Part shown: positions 39,888 to 47,775 of the stretch, in pieces | Layout of the letters: each line of letters opens with the position of its first letter | Position numbering within the stretch: the stretch's first letter is position 1 | Source: a virus | IMG/VR virus record: IMGVR_UViG_3300047547_000167 | Location: 1-64,000 of that record | DNA length: 64,000 nucleotides | Strand: one strand, 5' to 3' | Notes under the pieces: model-generated | What the model was told of the DNA's origin: nothing | Seen by the model: only the letters and a program-made list of their open reading frames with translations | The model's database searches: none | Translations under genes and position numbers: made by a program

Positions 39888-41207
39888 ATGAAAATCTCAT
39901 TCGTCAAAATCTCCAACATCCTCGGCATCGACCACCTCGAATTCAGCCCCGAGGGCTTCACGCAGATCACCGGGCCCAACGGCCAGGGCAAGACCAGCGT
40001 GCTCGAAGCCATCAAGGCCGCCACAGGGCAAGGCCACGACGCCACGCTGCTGCGCAAGGGGGCCGACAAGGGCGAGGTAGTGCTCGTGCTGGACGACGGC
40101 ACCGAAATCCAGCAGCGCGTCACCGCCAGCCGCACGACCCGCGATGTGGTGCGCGACGGCAAGAAGGTCACGAAGCCGGGCGACGCCATCAAGGCGCTCA
40201 CCGACGCGCTGAGCGTGAACCCGGTCGAGTTCCTGACCGCCCGCCCCAAGGACCGCGTGCAGGTGCTGCTGGAGAGCATGCCCATCGAGCTGGACGCCGC
40301 CAGGCTGTCCCAGGCCTCCGGCCTGCCCGTCACCCCCACGGCAGGCGCCCACGCCCTGGCCATCATCGACCACGTGCGAAAGCAGGTCTTTGATGACCGC
40401 ACGGGCACCAACCGGGCGGTGAAGGAGAAGGACGCGACGATCAACCAGCTGCGCATCGCCATGCCCGACGCGCCAGGTGGCGTCGAGGGCGACGAAGACA
40501 GCCTGCGCGCCCAACTGGAGCAGGCGCGAGTCACGCTCGACACCGAGCAGCAGCGCATCGACACCAAGCTCTCCACCATCCGCGCCGAGAGCGTGGCGCG
40601 TACCCAGGCCTTGAAAGATGAGGCCCGCGCCAAGATCGACGCCATCCAAGCGGAGCTGGCCGCAGCCATCGACGCCGAGCGCACCACGCTGGCCGACACA
40701 GAGGCCAAGGCCGGGCGCGTGCGCAGCAAGGCCGGTCAGACGTACCACGAAACGGCCAACCCGCTGGAAGCCGCCATTGCAGCCATCGCCGCCAACCGCG
40801 ACGCCGCCGCCAAGCGCAAGGCCACCGCCGACACCATCGCCATGATGACCACCGAGCTGGCCGAGCTGCAAGCCGACGCCGCGCGCCAGACCAAGGCGCT
40901 GGACGACATCGACGCCTACAAGGCCGAGCTGCTGGCCAACCTGCCCATCCCCGACCTGGAAGTGATCGACGGCGAGGTCTACCGCAAGGGCGTGCCATTC
41001 GACCGCCTGAACACAGCCCAGCGCGTCGGCATCGCCTTCGAGATCGCCAAGCTGCGCGCGGGCGAACTGAAGGCGGTGTGCCTCGACGGCTGCGAGCTGC
41101 TGGACGACGAGCACCTGAAGGAACTGGAGCGCAACGCAGAAGAAAGCGGCATCCAGGTCTTCATCACGCGGGTCACCGGCAAAGAATTTGCGGTAGAAAC
41201 CAAGTAA
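39888..41207 (+). CDS. RecF/SbcC-like AAA ATPase
   Basis: 439 residues from ATG 39888. N-terminal P-loop GPNGQGKTSVLEAI and a coiled-coil core (~230-350, with DEDSLRAQLEQARV, IRAESVARTQALKDEARAKI, AEAKAGRV). C-terminal Walker B-like AVCLDGCELLDDEHL and an end that re-forms the ATPase head. Such SMC-like ATPases partner nucleases in phage recombination. Its 3' end contains a promoter-like palindrome (41179-41199). Confidence 0.88.
   Translation: MKISFVKISNILGIDHLEFSPEGFTQITGPNGQGKTSVLEAIKAATGQGHDATLLRKGADKGEVVLVLDDGTEIQQRVTASRTTRDVVRDGKKVTKPGDAIKALTDALSVNPVEFLTARPKDRVQVLLESMPIELDAARLSQASGLPVTPTAGAHALAIIDHVRKQVFDDRTGTNRAVKEKDATINQLRIAMPDAPGGVEGDEDSLRAQLEQARVTLDTEQQRIDTKLSTIRAESVARTQALKDEARAKIDAIQAELAAAIDAERTTLADTEAKAGRVRSKAGQTYHETANPLEAAIAAIAANRDAAAKRKATADTIAMMTTELAELQADAARQTKALDDIDAYKAELLANLPIPDLEVIDGEVYRKGVPFDRLNTAQRVGIAFEIAKLRAGELKAVCLDGCELLDDEHLKELERNAEESGIQVFITRVTGKEFAVETK
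41179..41199 (+). promoter_or_regulatory. Early operator/promoter inside 3' end of SbcC-like gene
   Basis: GCAAAGAATTTGC is a perfect 5-3-5 inverted repeat, followed by GGTAGAAA. It is the early motif placed within coding sequence, 12 nt before a second copy at 41211-41229. Confidence 0.45.
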
Positions 41208-41210
41208 TCG

Positions 41211-41229
41211 CGGGAAATTGCGTTAAAAT
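41211..41229 (+). promoter_or_regulatory. Early promoter motif
   Basis: CGGGAAATTGCG followed by TTAAAAT (-10 TAAAAT 41224-41229) and AGTGCATC. Upstream of the gene starting at 41276. Confidence 0.5.
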
Positions 41230-41275
41230 TAGTGCATCACAACCGCCCCATCGGGGGCTTCAACCAGGAGAATTC

Positions 41276-41548
41276 ATGAAACCCAAATCAACCAAAGCGC
41301 CCGCGAGCGCAAAACCCAAAGCAACCACAGAGCCCGCAAGCGCACCAGGCCCGACGATCCAAGGCCCGACGATCCAAAATTGCAGCATCGTGAACACGAG
41401 CGCCGCCAACGAGCACACACGCGCCGCAGTCGAAGCACTGGCTGCAGCCGTCAAAGCTAACGCCGAGGCGATCACAGCTATCGCCAACGGCCTCAAAGGT
41501 TCACCGGCCACGATGCAGTCCGGCATTCACCTGCAGGGCCTGCAATGA
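41276..41548 (+). CDS. Early protein, 90 aa, unknown
   Basis: Preceded by CAGGAG. Ala/Lys/Pro-rich N-terminus (KPKSTKAPASAKPKATTEPA), a tandem GPTIQ GPTIQ motif, then a helical segment HTRAAVEALAAAVKANAEAI. Lies under two stacked early promoters. Function unknown. Confidence 0.6.
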   Translation: MKPKSTKAPASAKPKATTEPASAPGPTIQGPTIQNCSIVNTSAANEHTRAAVEALAAAVKANAEAITAIANGLKGSPATMQSGIHLQGLQ

Positions 41549-41607
41549 CCTCCGTGCGCCTACACCGCGCCCACGCCTGATCACACCCCGCAACTACGAA
41601 AGAAACC

Positions 41608-42618
41608 ATGAGTCAAGAACTCGTCACCCAGCAGCACCAGTCTGCACCGTTCGCGCAGGGCCGCGCGCTGGCAGCCAGCGTGAACGCCGGCGCCGTAAGC
41701 GTGGAACAGGAGCGCGCGGTCGCGGAAGCCCAGGGCCAGCTCGTGCTGGCAAAGAAATTTCCCCGCGACAACAGCGCGTCCTACGCGGAGCTGATGGAGT
41801 CCTGCAAAATGCCCGCATTCGCAGCGGTCGCGTTTTACAGCGTCCCTCGCGGCGGCGGGAAGGTAACAGGCCCCAGCATTCGGCTGGCTGAAGAAATCGC
41901 CCGCTGCTACGGGAACTTCAGTTATGGGCACCGCGAGCTGTCACGAAGCGCCGGAAAGTCCGAGGTGGAGGTTTACGCCTGGGACATGGAGAAGAACAAC
42001 CGCCGCATCCGGCAGATCACGGTCGAGCACGTCATCGACACGCGCGACGGCCCCAAGAAGATGCGCGACAGCAAGGAAATCGACGACAAGATCAGCAACG
42101 TGGCGAGCAAGCAGGTGCGCGGCCTGATGCTGGCCTTGATGCCAAAATGGATGGTGGAGAGCGCCATCGAGGAATGCCGCAAGACACTGGCCGGCAACAA
42201 CGACGAGCCGATCAGTGTGCGGGTTCGCAAAATGACCCAGGCATTCGCCCGGTTCGGCGTGACCACAGAGCACTTGGAGCGCCACCTCGGCCACAAACTG
42301 GACGATGTGCTGGCTGACGAGCTGGTGGACCTGATGGGGGTTTTCAACAGCCTGAAGGAAGGCACCCCAGCATCCGAGTTCTTCGGCCAGCAGGAAGCCG
42401 CCGAGGCCGTGGCCAACACCGCCGAGGCGATCAAGGCCACGGCAGCCGCCGCGCCACGAAAGGCAGCCGCAGCGAAGCCCGAACCCGCCCCCGCTGCAGC
42501 GCAGCAAGAAAGCAAGGCTGTGACAAAACCGAGCAATCCGGTGAAAGAACAGCCAGCCCAGGCAGAGGTACAGGAGCCCACCGCATCCCCCGCAGACGAT
42601 GGAGCTGACGTCTTCTAA
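41608..42618 (+). CDS. Probable recombination/annealing protein
   Basis: 336 residues. Conserved core seen in many phages: FPRDNSASYAELMESCKMPA, PSIRLAEEIARCYGNFSYGH, VEVYAWDMEKNNRRIRQITV, IDDKISNVASKQVRGLMLAL then MPKWMV. Its place right after a RecE-like nuclease and an SbcC-like ATPase suggests a single-strand annealing or ssDNA-binding role. C-terminal ~90 residues are Ala/Pro/Glu-rich and disordered. The exact family name is uncertain. Confidence 0.7.
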   Translation: MSQELVTQQHQSAPFAQGRALAASVNAGAVSVEQERAVAEAQGQLVLAKKFPRDNSASYAELMESCKMPAFAAVAFYSVPRGGGKVTGPSIRLAEEIARCYGNFSYGHRELSRSAGKSEVEVYAWDMEKNNRRIRQITVEHVIDTRDGPKKMRDSKEIDDKISNVASKQVRGLMLALMPKWMVESAIEECRKTLAGNNDEPISVRVRKMTQAFARFGVTTEHLERHLGHKLDDVLADELVDLMGVFNSLKEGTPASEFFGQQEAAEAVANTAEAIKATAAAAPRKAAAAKPEPAPAAAQQESKAVTKPSNPVKEQPAQAEVQEPTASPADDGADVF

Positions 42619-42836
42619 TGAGCACCGCACGATTTCTGAGCGCGCAGGAAGTCTCAGATCGCTACGACGGCAAGATCAGCGTGAGAACGCTGGCCAACTG
42701 GCGAAACCTGGGCTCCGGCCCGCCATATTCAAAAATTGGAGGCCGCGTGCTGTACCCATCAGAGAAGCTGGTGGAATGGGAACAGCGCAACACAGTCAAA
42801 TCCACCAGCGAATACTCAAGAGGTAACACAGCATGA
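42618..42836 (+). CDS. Excisionase-like/AlpA-type HTH protein
   Basis: 72 residues. MerR-like winged HTH: LSAQEVSDRYDGKISVRTLA, NWRNLGSGPPYSKIGGRVLY, PSEKLVEWE. Typical of excisionases and AlpA-type regulators; it could act as recombination directionality factor for the integrase at 44965 or as a transcription activator. Overlaps both neighbours by a few bases. Confidence 0.8.
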   Translation: MSTARFLSAQEVSDRYDGKISVRTLANWRNLGSGPPYSKIGGRVLYPSEKLVEWEQRNTVKSTSEYSRGNTA

Positions 42837-43108
42837 TGAAAAAAGCAGAACTGGCTAAGGCCATCGCAGAAAAAGTAGGCATCACCAACGTCAAGGCGCA
42901 CGAGTGCCTGGATGCATTGGCCGCCGTCACCAGTGAGCAGCTGGCAGAAGGCCAGGAGATCTCTCTCCCTGGCATCGGCAAGCTCAGCACCACGGCGCGC
43001 CCCGAGCGCCCTGGGCGCAACGTGAAGACCGGCGAGAGCATCACCATCAAGGCGTCGACCGGGGTGAAGTTCAAAGTAGCGTCATCCCTCAAGGACGCGG
43101 TTCAATAA
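42833..43108 (+). CDS. HU/IHF family DNA-bending protein
   Basis: 91 residues. KKAELAKAIAEKVGITNVKA, EGQEISLPGIGKLSTTARPE, RPGRNVKTGESITIKAS, KFKVASSLKDAV match HU/IHF. Bends DNA and may aid integration, replication or packaging of phage DNA. Followed by a UUCG-hairpin terminator. Confidence 0.92.
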   Translation: MMKKAELAKAIAEKVGITNVKAHECLDALAAVTSEQLAEGQEISLPGIGKLSTTARPERPGRNVKTGESITIKASTGVKFKVASSLKDAVQ

Positions 43109-43113
43109 AAAAA

Positions 43114-43131
43114 CGGGGCCTTCGGGCCCCG
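43114..43131. terminator. UUCG-capped hairpin terminator
   Basis: CGGGGCC-TTCG-GGCCCCG, a 7-bp stem with a stable tetraloop. The A-run on its left gives a strong T-run for leftward transcripts, while the rightward U-tract is weak (GTTCATTCT). Confidence 0.7.
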
Positions 43132-43150
43132 GTTCATTCTCGGGAGGTGT

Positions 43151-43876
43151 ATGAGTTGTTTGCACGTTAGACCTGTCGCATACCATGTCACTTTGATGGA
43201 TGGAAGGTGGTGCATTGCCTACGCGCTGCACAACGCGACCGCTAAAAATCGCGGAGCAAAATCACTTGGCGAGAAAAAAGGAAACGTCGCGTCATGCGTT
43301 CGGTTTCCAGAGCTTGACGCCGCTGCACCAGACGAATCCTCACTGGCGCAAAAGCGTGGGCGCCCACTGCCTCCTGGCGCTCACGATGCCGAGAAAGCAG
43401 ACCAGAACATCAGGTGTTGCACCACATGCGGCAGCATGAAGCAAAAGTCAGAATTCAACATCTTGTCAAAAGCGTCTAACCAACTCACACGCGAGTGCAA
43501 GCAATGCAGGTCTGAGAGATGGAAGAAGCTGGAGCCTGAAGACAGGATAAATCAGATGCTCTCAATGGCGAGGCATCGCGCAAAGAAGATGAAAATACCA
43601 TTCAACTTAAAGCCATCTGACATTAAGATACCGGCGCTTTGCCCCGTCCTTGGTATACCAATTCAATTTAGCGATTTGCAGAATCGCCACAACTCTCCAA
43701 GCCTCGACAGAATAATTCCCGAGCTCGGCTACACACCAAGCAACGTGATTGTTGTTTCATGGCTTGCAAACGACATTCGGCGCAACTTTAGACCTGACGA
43801 CATCGTGACGGTTGGGGCGTTTTACAAAAAAATTGCCGTGACCCGGGCGGCGGAAAGGGTGACGGTGGTGGTATGA
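43151..43876 (+). CDS. HNH/EndoVII-like endonuclease
   Basis: 241 residues, GGAGG upstream. The first ~90 residues are unrecognised. Zinc ribbon at ~95-130 (CCTTCGSMKQKSEFN, CKQC). The C-terminal nuclease region has HNSPSLDRIIPELGYTPSNV then IVVSWLANDIRR, a pattern of phage HNH-type endonucleases. Composition is markedly less GC-rich than surrounding genes, supporting mobile origin. Follows a terminator, so it may be an insertion between HU and the next gene. Confidence 0.8.
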   Translation: MSCLHVRPVAYHVTLMDGRWCIAYALHNATAKNRGAKSLGEKKGNVASCVRFPELDAAAPDESSLAQKRGRPLPPGAHDAEKADQNIRCCTTCGSMKQKSEFNILSKASNQLTRECKQCRSERWKKLEPEDRINQMLSMARHRAKKMKIPFNLKPSDIKIPALCPVLGIPIQFSDLQNRHNSPSLDRIIPELGYTPSNVIVVSWLANDIRRNFRPDDIVTVGAFYKKIAVTRAAERVTVVV

Positions 43877-44100
43877 GCTACTACACCCCAATACAAACAC
43901 TGGTCGCCCGCAAGGAGCACCGCTGCACTAATTGCGGCGAGTCAATTAACGCGGGCGACGCCTACAAACGCTGGTCCAGCGTGGAGAATGTCTGGTTTAC
44001 CAGCAAGATGCACCCCGAGTGCCTCCAGTGGCTCCTGGACGATGCCGATGGCGGAGAATTCGAGTACACGCCATACGATGGCGAGAGGCCCAAGCCATGA
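43873..44100 (+). CDS. Small zinc-binding protein, 75 aa
   Basis: GTATGAG overlap with the upstream gene. HRCTNCGESINAGDAYKRW and MHPECLQWL form a CxxC...HxxxC site like those in LIM-type or PARP-type small fingers of phage origin. Function unknown. Confidence 0.7.
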   Translation: MSYYTPIQTLVARKEHRCTNCGESINAGDAYKRWSSVENVWFTSKMHPECLQWLLDDADGGEFEYTPYDGERPKP

Positions 44101-44363
44101 CCCCCCAACACAAAACCCACATCGCCGCCGAACCCGGCCAGGTCTTCTGGCGCCACGGGCGGTGCCCGCATCGAGGCTCCAAGGTGCTGCTGCTGACCAT
44201 CGGCGGAATCTGCGTCACCGGCAGCTGGTATGGCGAGCCGGGGCAGTATTTCTCCGCCTGGTCGCCCATGCCGAAGACGGGATCGCCGCCGCCGGACATC
44301 CGCAGCGCCTCGCTGTGGGAGCGCATCAAGTACGCCGTCAGGCTGGTGATGGGGTGGGCGTGA
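44097..44363 (+). CDS. Small protein, 88 aa, beta-rich
   Basis: The start overlaps the upstream stop. PGQVFWRHGRCPHRGSKVLL, TIGGICVTGSWYGEPGQYFS: SH3-like beta segments, then WERIKYAVRLVMGWA, an amphipathic helix. Function unknown. Confidence 0.6.
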   Translation: MTPQHKTHIAAEPGQVFWRHGRCPHRGSKVLLLTIGGICVTGSWYGEPGQYFSAWSPMPKTGSPPPDIRSASLWERIKYAVRLVMGWA

Positions 44364-44653
44364 AGCGCACCGGGTGGTACCGGCCGGATCAGGTTCCAGC
44401 CAGGCGCGGCTGGTACGAGCGCGACCACCGCCAGGTGCCGTACCAGAACCGGGAAGACCGGCGAATCAGCCTCGACCTATGGGAGCCGGTGCGTGACCGC
44501 CGAAGCATCCTGTACCCGGGTGTGTGGTACGTCCAGGGCACGCCGTACTGGTACACGTGCGGGCGCACCGGGCAGCGCGTGCTGGCGGACAACATCAACG
44601 ACGCCAGCCACCAGAACCTGCCGTGGCGGGGGGTGGTGGGGCCTGCGCCCTAG
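44360..44653 (+). CDS. Small basic protein, 97 aa, unknown
   Basis: GTG start overlapping the upstream TGA (GTGA). Rich in Arg, Trp, Tyr (KRTGWYRPDQVPARRGWYER, YPGVWYVQGTPYWYTCGRTG). Last gene before the attachment region. Function unknown. Confidence 0.55.
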   Translation: MKRTGWYRPDQVPARRGWYERDHRQVPYQNREDRRISLDLWEPVRDRRSILYPGVWYVQGTPYWYTCGRTGQRVLADNINDASHQNLPWRGVVGPAP

Positions 44654-44680
44654 TTGCGCCCTTACTCCTGAGCTTGCGCC

Positions 44681-44701
44681 TCAATAATTTTGTGGCATAC
44701 T
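44681..44701 (+). promoter_or_regulatory. Early-type promoter upstream of attachment site
   Basis: TCAATAATTTTGTGGCATACT: a shortened copy of the palindrome at 24323, with CATACT as -10. It could drive the integrase (ATG 44965) through a 264-nt leader that crosses the att site. Confidence 0.45.
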
Positions 44702-44730
44702 CGTAAGTGCTTGGTTTTCAAGGGCTTTGA

Positions 44731-44776
<46 letters not shown>

Positions 44777-44964
44777 GGTGAAAATCAAGCATCCCGCAAA
44801 TACACGGAGATGCCGAAAACCGCGCAATTTCAACCGATTACCCGAATCCACACTTCCCGAAAACCCCCATAAATTCCCCGCACATCCCGGCGATTTGCGC
44901 CCTACCAGCGCCCCAACTTCTGGAGCGCGGCGCAAGCCGGGAGAAAAGGGCGCAAGAGGACAAC

Positions 44965-46128
44965 ATGCCAAAACTCACCAAGACCACCATCGACAACCTG
45001 AAGCCCGCCGCCACCGAGCAGTGGGTCTGGTGCTCCGAGCTCCCCGGCTTTGGGGTGCGCTGCCAACCCAGCGGCAACAAGACCTACATCGCCCGCTACC
45101 GCACCCAGGACGGCACCCAGCGCAAGCAAAAGATCGCCCGCACCTGCGACATGCCACCGGACAAAGCCCGCGACCTGGCGCGCAAGGTCTTCGCCGCCGT
45201 AGCCGAAGGCAAAGACCCCAAGCAGGACCAGCGCGACGCCAAAGCCGCGCCAACGGTCGCCGAAATGTCGGCCCGCTACATGAAGGAACACGCCGAGCCC
45301 TTCAAGAAGGACGCCAGCGTGCGCAGCGACGCCAACAACTGGCGCCTCCACATCCTGCCAGCCATGGGCAGCAAAAAGGTGCGCGCCATCACCAAAGCCG
45401 ACGTGCTCAGCCTCATGGGCAAGATGACCGACAAACAAGCCGCAGCCAACCAGGTGGTGGCCCTGCTCAGCAAGTCCTTCAACCTCGCCGAAGACTGGGG
45501 CTGGCGAGACGCCAACAGCAACCCCTGCCGCCGCATCAAAAAGTACAAGATCGCCGAAAAAGAGCTGATCCTCAGCCCCGCCGAAATCGGCACGCTCGAC
45601 AAGACCATGACCGACATGGTGGGCAGCGGCACCCTGCGCCCCGAGTTCGCGTCCTTCATCCGCCTGCTCATGCTCACCGGCTGCCGCAAGAGCGAAGTCA
45701 TGCTGGCCCGCTGCGAGTGGATCGACCTGGAACGCGGACTCCTGCTCCTGCCCGACTCCAAGGTCGGCCAGCGCAAGATCGCCATGTCGCCAGCAGCCAT
45801 CCAGATCGCCAAGGCGCTCATGGCCAACGGCGGCGAATGGCTCATCCCCGGGCGGCGCGTCGGCAAGCCGCTCCAGACCCCGTACAAGGTGTGGAAGGCC
45901 GTGAAGGAAGCCGCAGGCCTGCCCATCGAACTGCGCCTCCACGACCTGCGCCACAGCGCCGGGTCACTGGCACACATGGCCGGCGCCAGCCAGAAGCAGG
46001 TGGCCACCATGCTGGGCCACAGCCAGCTCAGCACCACCGAGCGATACCTGCACGGCCTGACCGGCGACGCGGCCGCCACAGCGGCCAAAATCGGCGACGT
46101 GATAACGAAGGCATGGGCCACGGCGTGA
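44965..46128 (+). CDS. int: Tyrosine integrase
   Basis: 387 residues. DUF4102-type N-terminal arm-binding domain (PKLTKTTIDNLKPAATEQWV). Catalytic domain with Arg in LTGCRKSEV, Lys in SKVGQRKI, HxLR as LHDLRHSAG, and GHSQLSTTERYLH with the nucleophile Tyr. AGAGGACAAC precedes the ATG. Catalyses recombination between attP (44731-44776) and the host tRNA-Lys gene. Confidence 0.95.
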   Translation: MPKLTKTTIDNLKPAATEQWVWCSELPGFGVRCQPSGNKTYIARYRTQDGTQRKQKIARTCDMPPDKARDLARKVFAAVAEGKDPKQDQRDAKAAPTVAEMSARYMKEHAEPFKKDASVRSDANNWRLHILPAMGSKKVRAITKADVLSLMGKMTDKQAAANQVVALLSKSFNLAEDWGWRDANSNPCRRIKKYKIAEKELILSPAEIGTLDKTMTDMVGSGTLRPEFASFIRLLMLTGCRKSEVMLARCEWIDLERGLLLLPDSKVGQRKIAMSPAAIQIAKALMANGGEWLIPGRRVGKPLQTPYKVWKAVKEAAGLPIELRLHDLRHSAGSLAHMAGASQKQVATMLGHSQLSTTERYLHGLTGDAAATAAKIGDVITKAWATA

Positions 46129-46140
46129 TGCCACAATACC

Positions 46141-46163
46141 AGCGGCCCCAATCCGGGGCCGCT
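46141..46163. terminator. Hairpin after integrase (no U-tract)
   Basis: AGCGGCCCC/GGGGCCGCT 9-bp perfect stem with 5-nt loop. Lacks a T-run, so it may be a weak terminator or mRNA stabiliser. Confidence 0.5.
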
Positions 46164-46180
46164 ATCACGTCGAGAACAGA

Positions 46181-46408
46181 ATGAGCCTTGAAGACAACGC
46201 CCAAGACTACGAAGCCAAGGAATGGGCGGCCAGGAACGCACCACGGCCAGAGCGCCCAACATACGCTCCAGGCGACGCCGGGTATGGCCCCGAGGAATGC
46301 GATCAGTGCGACGGAGCCGTGCACCCCGTGCGCCGAGCCAACGGCTGGAGGCTGTGCACGTCGTGCCAGTCGGCACGCGAGATCGTTACTGCCCGGCTGG
46401 CGCGCTGA
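46181..46408 (+). CDS. DksA/TraR-type zinc finger protein
   Basis: 75 residues. YGPEECDQCDGAVHPVRRAN then RLCTSCQSAREI is the C4 zinc finger of the DksA/TraR family (CxxC...CxxC); phage members bind RNA polymerase and alter transcription. The N-terminal helix is short and acidic. Its 3' end overlaps the convergent o-spanin gene. Confidence 0.8.
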   Translation: MSLEDNAQDYEAKEWAARNAPRPERPTYAPGDAGYGPEECDQCDGAVHPVRRANGWRLCTSCQSAREIVTARLAR

Positions 46409-46700
46409 GAGCCTCCACGACCTGCCGGTGGCGGTCCTGGCAGTCGCGGTACATCCGCGCCGTGTTCACACCCCAGCGCAGCACGGCGCCAGCAGTCCCG
46501 TCCACGGGCTCACCGAGATCAGGGCACGGCTGGCGAAGGCTTGCCGGAATCGTTGTGGCCTCCGTGGATGGCATCGGAGAGGACGCGCAGCCCATCAGGA
46601 TCGAGGCAGACATTGCGGTAAACAGGCCGCTCCACAATCCGGTCCACCGTCTCGGTGATGACTTGGTACACGACACGCTCGCGCTCCTTGAAAACTTCAT
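46386..46700 (-). CDS. Outer spanin (Rz1-like lipoprotein), nested
   Basis: Encoded out of frame within and beyond the i-spanin gene, the classic Rz/Rz1 layout. Lipobox SILMGC at ~34-38 (ATG 46700) or ~13-17 (TTG 46637). The mature part has PMPSTEATTIPASLRQPCPD, then a coil MYRDCQDRHRQVVEAL. Fuses outer and inner membranes in the last step of lysis. Its start codon is uncertain. Last gene of the leftward late operon. Confidence 0.75.
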   Translation of the reverse strand: MKFSRSASVSCTKSSPRRWTGLWSGLFTAMSASILMGCASSPMPSTEATTIPASLRQPCPDLGEPVDGTAGAVLRWGVNTARMYRDCQDRHRQVVEALSAPAGQ

Positions 46701-46875
46701 GGGTGGCCGCCGCCGTGTCGGCCTTGCGGGCACGCAGGCGCACCAGCTCGGCAGCATCCTCGCGCCGCTCCAGCTCGGCAGAATCGCGTCGCCAGCCCTG
46801 AGCCTTCCAGCCCGCGCCAAATGCCACAGCAGCCGCCACAGCGGCGACAACCAGGTGCGACTGGAACGGGATCAC
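46519..46875 (-). CDS. Inner spanin (Rz-like)
   Basis: 118 residues. N-terminal transmembrane helix HLVVAAVAAAVAFGAGWKA, then a long periplasmic coil (DSAELERREDAAELVRLRAR, ERERVVYQVITETVDRIV). ATGA overlap with the endolysin stop. Partners the nested o-spanin. Confidence 0.85.
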   Translation of the reverse strand: MIPFQSHLVVAAVAAAVAFGAGWKAQGWRRDSAELERREDAAELVRLRARKADTAAATHEVFKERERVVYQVITETVDRIVERPVYRNVCLDPDGLRVLSDAIHGGHNDSGKPSPAVP

Positions 46876-47495
46876 GCCAGCGCTCGGTCGGCGGCCAGCG
46901 TCACCTCGGCGCGGTGCTCAATACCCACCGTGCCGCCATTCACGCGGCGCGTGACCTTCACGATGTTGTCCATGATGGAGTCCGGCAGGTTGCCCTCCCA
47001 CCACGCCACGGATGCGCGCAGCGCGCACTCAGGCTGCGCCAGGAGGTCGGGGTTGCCCGTCAGGTCCACACCAATGGCGCGGCCCACGGCGGTGTAGTTG
47101 TCCCGGCCGGTGACCTGGAGCAGACCGCGACCCCGGAAGCGGAAGCCGTCGCCATGCTGCATGTTGCCCATGCGGCCGCTGTAGACGTAGTTCGCCAGGC
47201 CCTCGGGGTTGCGCACGTAGGGAGCCGCGTCGGCCGGCGTGCGGAACCGGCGCGGCCACACTTTGCACAGGCGGTCGGCGCTGGTGTACGTGAGGCCTTC
47301 CTCGACGCGCTCCAGCATGCCGGACTCGTGGAGCACCTGACCCAGGAAGTCGCCCAGCTCGGACGCGCCAGCGCTGAAAGAGCCGTCTGTGATGACGGCA
47401 GAGAATACGGGGGCCCAGCGGGTTGCCGTGGCGCGCTTGACGCCGCAGCGCGTGAGAATTTCAGTCCACTGGGCGGGAGTCTTGGAAATCGTCAT
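46872..47495 (-). CDS. Endolysin, GH19 chitinase/lysozyme-like
   Basis: 207 residues from ATG 47495, which lies inside the 3' end of the upstream holin candidate. GH19 features: LGQVLHESGMLERVEEGLTY (catalytic Glu in HES), NYVYSGRMGN, GFRFRGRGLLQVTGRDNY. No signal peptide, so it needs a holin. Degrades peptidoglycan at lysis. Confidence 0.92.
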   Translation of the reverse strand: MTISKTPAQWTEILTRCGVKRATATRWAPVFSAVITDGSFSAGASELGDFLGQVLHESGMLERVEEGLTYTSADRLCKVWPRRFRTPADAAPYVRNPEGLANYVYSGRMGNMQHGDGFRFRGRGLLQVTGRDNYTAVGRAIGVDLTGNPDLLAQPECALRASVAWWEGNLPDSIMDNIVKVTRRVNGGTVGIEHRAEVTLAADRALA

Positions 47496-47775
47496 CGGGG
47501 TTCTCGCGGAAGGCAAACGGCACGCCGTGGCGCCAGTGGAATGCCGTCACGGCCTGCAGAGCGAGGATCGCAAACAGCATGAAGATCGAGTCAGGTGTCG
47601 CCCGCCAATCCGGGACGACGAGGGGGGCGAAAAGCGAAAAGACCACCGCCGCCGTGAGCAAGTAGAAGGCCAGGAGAATCGGCAGCTTGGTGCTGCCGTC
47701 CGTCTTCACCGCCCTGCAAAACTGGGAGTAAAGCAGGGCCAATGACAGGGCGATGTGGAGGTCTGTGAGGCTCAT
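47461..47775 (-). CDS. Putative holin, three transmembrane helices
   Basis: 104 residues from ATG 47775 (ATGA overlap). Hydrophobic segments ~6-20, ~28-52 (LPILLAFYLLTAAVVFSLFA) and ~60-85 (SIFMLFAILALQAVTAF), with a charged C-terminus (RENPDDDFQDS). Directly before the endolysin. One of two neighbouring membrane proteins; either could be the holin. Confidence 0.7.
   Translation of the reverse strand: MSLTDLHIALSLALLYSQFCRAVKTDGSTKLPILLAFYLLTAAVVFSLFAPLVVPDWRATPDSIFMLFAILALQAVTAFHWRHGVPFAFRENPDDDFQDSRPVD

Noticed and set aside
44902-45954. A 350-codon leftward frame antisense to the integrase
   Set aside because: Shadow of the integrase coding strand.
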